From NCBI RefSeq assembly GCF_947500065.1, contig NZ_CANMQT010000002.1, positions 930,001-994,000 of the forward strand: 64,000 bases of DNA. The letters run 5' to 3'. This document shows positions 60,566-64,000 of this stretch, one piece after another. The position numbers and the translations under genes were made by a program. Position 1 is the stretch's first letter. Every line of letters begins with the position of its first letter. The notes under the pieces are model-generated. The model saw nothing but the letters and a program-made list of their open reading frames with translations, had not been told where the DNA came from and did not search any database. The stretch comes from an uncultured Aquimarina sp. GTDB lineage: Bacteria > Bacteroidota > Bacteroidia > Flavobacteriales > Flavobacteriaceae.

Positions 60566-60624
60566 TATACTATCAACAAAAAACCCGGTTCTCCTATAGA
60601 ACCGGGTTTTTTGTTGATTATAAT
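60566..60624. terminator. Bidirectional terminator with perfect 21-bp stem
   Basis: Arms at 60572-60592 and 60598-60618 pair perfectly over 21 bases (core AACCCGGTTCT/AGAACCGGGTT) with a 5-base loop. The stem itself holds A6/T6 runs, so it works for the DUF3078 gene and the convergent GNAT gene. Confidence 0.9.
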
Positions 60625-60631
60625 TAAGAGT

Positions 60632-61063
60632 TTAACCTATGAACTCCATATGAAACTCGTATTGATCTTCTCCAATAGTTTGAAAACCGCACCTTTCATA
60701 TAAATGTCTTGCTGGGTTTTCCTTAAGCACTTTAAGAATTAATTTTTTATTCAGAGATCTGGATAATTGTATCATATGATTAAGGAGGAATTTACCTATT
60801 CCTCTACCTTGATGATTTGGCAGTATCTGAAGCTGAAGAATTTCTATTGTATTACTAGTGTCTACATACTTTAGCACCCCTACTTTCTCTTCTTTTTGTT
60901 TTACAATAAAAGAGCTGTTAAAATGAATCTTTACTCTAGACAAATGCTCTTCTTCTGATAGGTACAGCCCTGCTTTTTCTAGATGTTCAAGCATCGTTAA
61001 TTTCCTTAACTGAAATAAAAATGTTCCATCCTCATCTTTTGCTTTGACCAGTTCTATGTCCAT
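60632..61063 (-). CDS. GNAT family N-acetyltransferase
   Basis: A 143-residue acetyl-CoA-dependent acetyltransferase. The CoA-binding motif A is visible as LQLQILPNHQGRGIGKFLLNHMI (Q/RxxGxG/A: QGRGIG). The motif B region RHLYERCGFQTIGE closes the fold. The acceptor, protein or small molecule, is not predictable. It lies on the minus strand between two DUF3078 paralogues. Confidence 0.9.
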   Translation of the reverse strand: MDIELVKAKDEDGTFLFQLRKLTMLEHLEKAGLYLSEEEHLSRVKIHFNSSFIVKQKEEKVGVLKYVDTSNTIEILQLQILPNHQGRGIGKFLLNHMIQLSRSLNKKLILKVLKENPARHLYERCGFQTIGEDQYEFHMEFIG

Positions 61064-61234
61064 CGTTCTTTTTTCTTGGTATAATTTCCAAATAAATATA
61101 CTATTCTTAAAAAATAAAAGTTCTTATAACTACAACAATCACTCGCTACGAAATAAATTTTTAGTTCGAATTAACCATATTTGAATAAGCTATATGCATA
61201 AAGTATATTTGTGCATTGATCTATGATTTTCACC

Positions 61235-62260
61235 ATGCGAAAGATTACATTGTTTGTTTTTTTATTCATTTCTGTGTTCGAAATAATCGGACAAGATAAG
61301 AAAGAGGTAAAGCAATTAGATTCTATACAGGTTCGTTTAACTAGGTCATTAGATCGTTTACTTCAAGATACACCTAAAGAATTAAATATAATTGTACTAA
61401 AAGATCTTTTAAAAAAACTAAGCCCTAAACCAGTTAAAAAACCTCACATAGGGTGGAAATCTTTTGGTAAGTTTTCTTTTTTCTTCAATCAATCTGCTTT
61501 TAATTACGATTGGCAAGGTGGTGGAACATCTAATGTTGCTAGTAATATTGCTCTTAACTATGAGTTTAATTACAAAAAAAATAGTTTAACCTGGGATAAT
61601 AAAATTTTGGCTGATTATGGTCTTACCTTTTTGAAAGGAGAAAATTTTGCTCGTAAAACCAACGATCGAATAGAACTTAATTCCCGATTGGGACAACGAA
61701 TTGGTGAAAGTTTCTGGAACTATTCTCTTTTTGTCAATTTCAGATCTCAGTTTGCTAAAGGATATAGTTTTAGTAAAGATCCAGATACTGATGAAACTAT
61801 TCGTACAGAAGAAACTCATTTCTTTTCTCCTGCTTTTATTCAAATTGGTCCAGGATTGCTTTGGAAAAAAGGTGATAATTATAACATCAATATTGCTCCA
61901 GTAACTTCACGTATGATTTTTGTAGATGATCAGTTTACTACCATTCCTGATTATGAGGATGGGGATTATTTTGGAGTAGATGCAGGCAAGAGTTCCCGAT
62001 TTGAATTTGGTGGATCTTTATCTGCATATACTAAGTTCCAGGTAGTAAAAAATATCACTATGGAAAACACTCTAAACCTATACTCTAACTACATAGAAGA
62101 CCCATACAATGTAGATATTGATTATACGTTAAACCTAAACCTAGTCGTCAATAAATACATTTCCGGAAGTTTTGTCTTTCAGGCAATCTATGATGACAAT
62201 GCTACAAGTGGATTTCAGATACGAGAAGTAATCGGATTAGGTCTTAATTATGAGTTTTGA
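61235..62260 (+). CDS. DUF3078 family protein, paralogue
   Basis: A 341-residue exported protein from MRKITLFVFL (61235); an ATG at 61223 would add four residues and is also possible. After the signal it carries a 60-residue extension (DSIQVRLTRSLDRLLQDT...) absent from the other copy. Then comes the same barrel-like body: FFFNQSAFNYDWQGGGTSN and LTWDNKILADYGLTFLKG, ending NYEF. The two proteins are similar throughout this body, so a duplication followed by insertion or retention of the GNAT gene is likely. Function unknown. Confidence 0.85.
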   Translation: MRKITLFVFLFISVFEIIGQDKKEVKQLDSIQVRLTRSLDRLLQDTPKELNIIVLKDLLKKLSPKPVKKPHIGWKSFGKFSFFFNQSAFNYDWQGGGTSNVASNIALNYEFNYKKNSLTWDNKILADYGLTFLKGENFARKTNDRIELNSRLGQRIGESFWNYSLFVNFRSQFAKGYSFSKDPDTDETIRTEETHFFSPAFIQIGPGLLWKKGDNYNINIAPVTSRMIFVDDQFTTIPDYEDGDYFGVDAGKSSRFEFGGSLSAYTKFQVVKNITMENTLNLYSNYIEDPYNVDIDYTLNLNLVVNKYISGSFVFQAIYDDNATSGFQIREVIGLGLNYEF

Positions 62261-62271
62261 TGTTTTTCTAA

Positions 62272-63480
62272 TTACTCCTCTACAAACTCGGGATATAAAA
62301 AATTATTATAAGGAAAACGAGTAACGTGTATGTCTCTTACTTCTTGATATACTCTTTTCCTAAACGTATCTATATTTTCTTTATTGATAGCAGATATAAA
62401 CAATGCGTTGTCTCCTATTCTACTCATCCAGGTTTGCTTCCATTCCTCTAGTGTATAATGTATTTCCGTTCTTTCTGTTGTTAGATCATCTTCATCAATA
62501 GTTTCATGCTTATAAGCATCAATCTTATTAAAAACCATGATAACTGGTTTATCAAGACTATCAATTTCTTCCAAAATCTTACTCACAGAATCAATATGAT
62601 CTTCAAACTGAGGATGTGATATATCCACTACATGTAGCAATAAATCAGCTTCTCGCACCTCATCTAATGTACTTTTAAAACTTTCTACTAACTGCGTAGG
62701 TAACTTTCTTATAAACCCTACCGTATCACTTAATAAAAACGGAAGGTTCCCGATTACTACTTTTCTTACAGTAGTATCCAGTGTTGCAAAAAGTTTATTC
62801 TCTGCAAAAACATCACTTTTGGCAATCACATTCATTAATGTAGATTTACCTACATTGGTATACCCTACTAGCGCTACACGTACTAATTTACCGCGATTAC
62901 CTCGCTGAGTAGCCATCTGTTTATCAATTGTCAGTAGTTTTTTCTTCAATAAAGAAATACGATCTCTAACAATACGACGGTCAGTTTCAATCTCTGTTTC
63001 ACCAGGGCCACGCATACCAATACCACCTCGTTGACGTTCTAAATGCGTCCATAACCCAGTTAATCGTGGTAAATAATATTGACATTGAGCCAATTCAACC
63101 TGAGTTCTAGCATAACTTGTCTGAGCACGCTGAGCAAAAATATCAAGGATCAAGTTGGTACGATCGATGATCTTAGCTTTTAGAATACGTTCAATATTAC
63201 GTTGTTGTCCGGGAGTTAATTCATCATCAAAAACCACTGTTCCAATATCATGCTGTTCTACATATGCCAGCACTTCTTCCATTTTACCAGATCCGATAAA
63301 CGTTTTAGGATTAGGTACATCCATCTTTTGGGTAAATCGTTTTACCACTTCTCCACCAGCTGTATACGTAAGAAATTCTAATTCATCCAAAAATTCAGTA
63401 AGCTTATCTTGATCCTGATTTTTGGTAATAATCCCTATTAAAACTGCTTTTTCGTATACTGTTTCTTCCTTTTCTATCAT
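62272..63480 (-). CDS. hflX: GTPase HflX
   Basis: Ribosome-associated GTPase that rescues or splits stalled ribosomes under stress. N-terminal HflX domain with DELTPGQQRNIERILKAKIIDRTNLILDIFAQRA in parts; the glycine-rich linker RGGIGMRGPGETE; G1 GYTNVGKST, G3 DTVGFIRKLP and G4 FNKIDA. At 402 residues it is full length. A TAAGTTTG -7-like box on the minus strand (63503-63496) precedes the start. It ends 11 bp from the stop of the convergent DUF3078 paralogue. Confidence 0.95.
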   Translation of the reverse strand: MIEKEETVYEKAVLIGIITKNQDQDKLTEFLDELEFLTYTAGGEVVKRFTQKMDVPNPKTFIGSGKMEEVLAYVEQHDIGTVVFDDELTPGQQRNIERILKAKIIDRTNLILDIFAQRAQTSYARTQVELAQCQYYLPRLTGLWTHLERQRGGIGMRGPGETEIETDRRIVRDRISLLKKKLLTIDKQMATQRGNRGKLVRVALVGYTNVGKSTLMNVIAKSDVFAENKLFATLDTTVRKVVIGNLPFLLSDTVGFIRKLPTQLVESFKSTLDEVREADLLLHVVDISHPQFEDHIDSVSKILEEIDSLDKPVIMVFNKIDAYKHETIDEDDLTTERTEIHYTLEEWKQTWMSRIGDNALFISAINKENIDTFRKRVYQEVRDIHVTRFPYNNFLYPEFVEE

Positions 63481-63701
63481 TAGCTATTCCTTCTTCAAAC
63501 TTATATTATATATCATTCAACTTCCTCAAGTATACTCCAAGTGGAAATTGGGTCCTGCTATAAGCAGGATAAACTCAACTAATTATTTTAAATGCGCTTT
63601 ATAGGCTTCCTAAATATAGTTTCATTTAATTAATCCACAAAGGTACAATATTGTCTGCATTTGAATTTGTACATTAGATGTTTACAACAAATTTTTATTG
63701 A

Positions 63702-64000
63702 ATGTCTTCAAAGCTTTATTTTAAAAAGAAACATACGAATCTACATACAGTTGCTTTTTACAACTTAGAAAACCTATTTGATACCAAAGATGACCCTAAT
63801 ACCTTAGATGATGATTTCTTGCCAGACTCAGAAAAGCGATGGAATAAAAAAAGGTATGAAAAGAAGCTATTTAAGCTTGGGACAGCAATTTCTAACATTG
63901 GATTTGCCAAAACTGGAAAAGCTCCGGTCATTTTAGGTGTTGCTGAAGTTGAAAATAAAGCTGTTTTAGAAGATTTAGCCAAAACTAAGCACTTGGTTAA
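63702..64000 (+). CDS. Endonuclease/exonuclease/phosphatase family protein (truncated by window end)
   Basis: An open frame from ATG at 63702 runs off the window end (99 codons seen). The N-terminal VAFYNLENLFDTKDDPNT and the stretch APVILGVAEVENKAVLEDL match the EEP/DNase I-like superfamily start (FYNLENLFD is typical in Bacteroidota; the Glu in VAEVEN is a metal ligand). It probably encodes a phosphodiesterase or nuclease. It is divergent from hflX, with a 221-bp gap that holds a short GTCCTGCT/AGCAGGAT hairpin at 63551-63571. Confidence 0.8.
   Translation, partial: MSSKLYFKKKHTNLHTVAFYNLENLFDTKDDPNTLDDDFLPDSEKRWNKKRYEKKLFKLGTAISNIGFAKTGKAPVILGVAEVENKAVLEDLAKTKHLV

Overview
The window looks like a chromosome segment from a marine member of the Flavobacteriaceae (Bacteroidota), possibly Aquimarina or a close relative; the genus is an inference. 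The supporting signs are AT-rich DNA, many SPII lipoproteins with a Cys followed by Asp/Asn/Ser, type IX secretion (T9SS) type A sorting tails, a hybrid one-protein two-component regulator, TAnnTTTG-type -7 promoter boxes, and family-restricted proteins (IPExxxVDY, DUF2480, DUF3078, choice-of-anchor B). No rRNA, tRNA, CRISPR array, transposase or phage module was seen.

Layout. 0-12 kb: PfkB sugar kinase, two tandem astacin-like lipoprotein proteases, RNase H and purN, the acpP-fabF-rnc block, IPExxxVDY-pyk, then a PAS histidine kinase with a response regulator and a DUF2721 protein. 12-21.3 kb: a minus-strand accessory island of surface lipoproteins (two collagen-like, two near-identical Ig-like, TPR, SIMPL, repeat-beta proteins). 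21.3-31.4 kb: two GAF-AraC regulators flanking a 1292-residue hybrid sensor, then a large BNR/VPS10-like propeller protein. 31.5-39 kb: housekeeping and metabolic genes (aminopeptidase P, VOC, di-haem peroxidase, BrnQ, hydrolase, ThiL). 39.2-47.8 kb: three choice-of-anchor B (LVIVD) proteins with different surface anchors, a repeat lipoprotein, and an adjacent MbnP/MbnH-type pair. 48-59.5 kb: a SUF iron-sulfur assembly locus interrupted by accessory genes. 59.5-64 kb: two DUF3078 paralogues, GNAT, HflX and a truncated endonuclease/exonuclease/phosphatase gene.

The most notable signal is a 35-bp dyad-symmetric element present five times between 13.1 and 21.3 kb. In three copies it lies 53-56 bp upstream of a lipoprotein start codon. 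In two of those it directly abuts the predicted -33 box, and in the third the -33 position is degenerate. It looks like the operator of an undescribed surface-lipoprotein regulon. One copy sits 3 bp beyond the stop of a GAF-AraC regulator gene, and one appears orphaned next to a gene remnant. A second notable unit is the tight cluster of choice-of-anchor B, repeat lipoprotein, MbnP and MbnH genes (gaps of 21, 2 and 0 bp), which suggests an outer-surface copper- or redox-linked system in which MbnH modifies MbnP. All functional statements rest on motif reading and family knowledge; no database search was possible.
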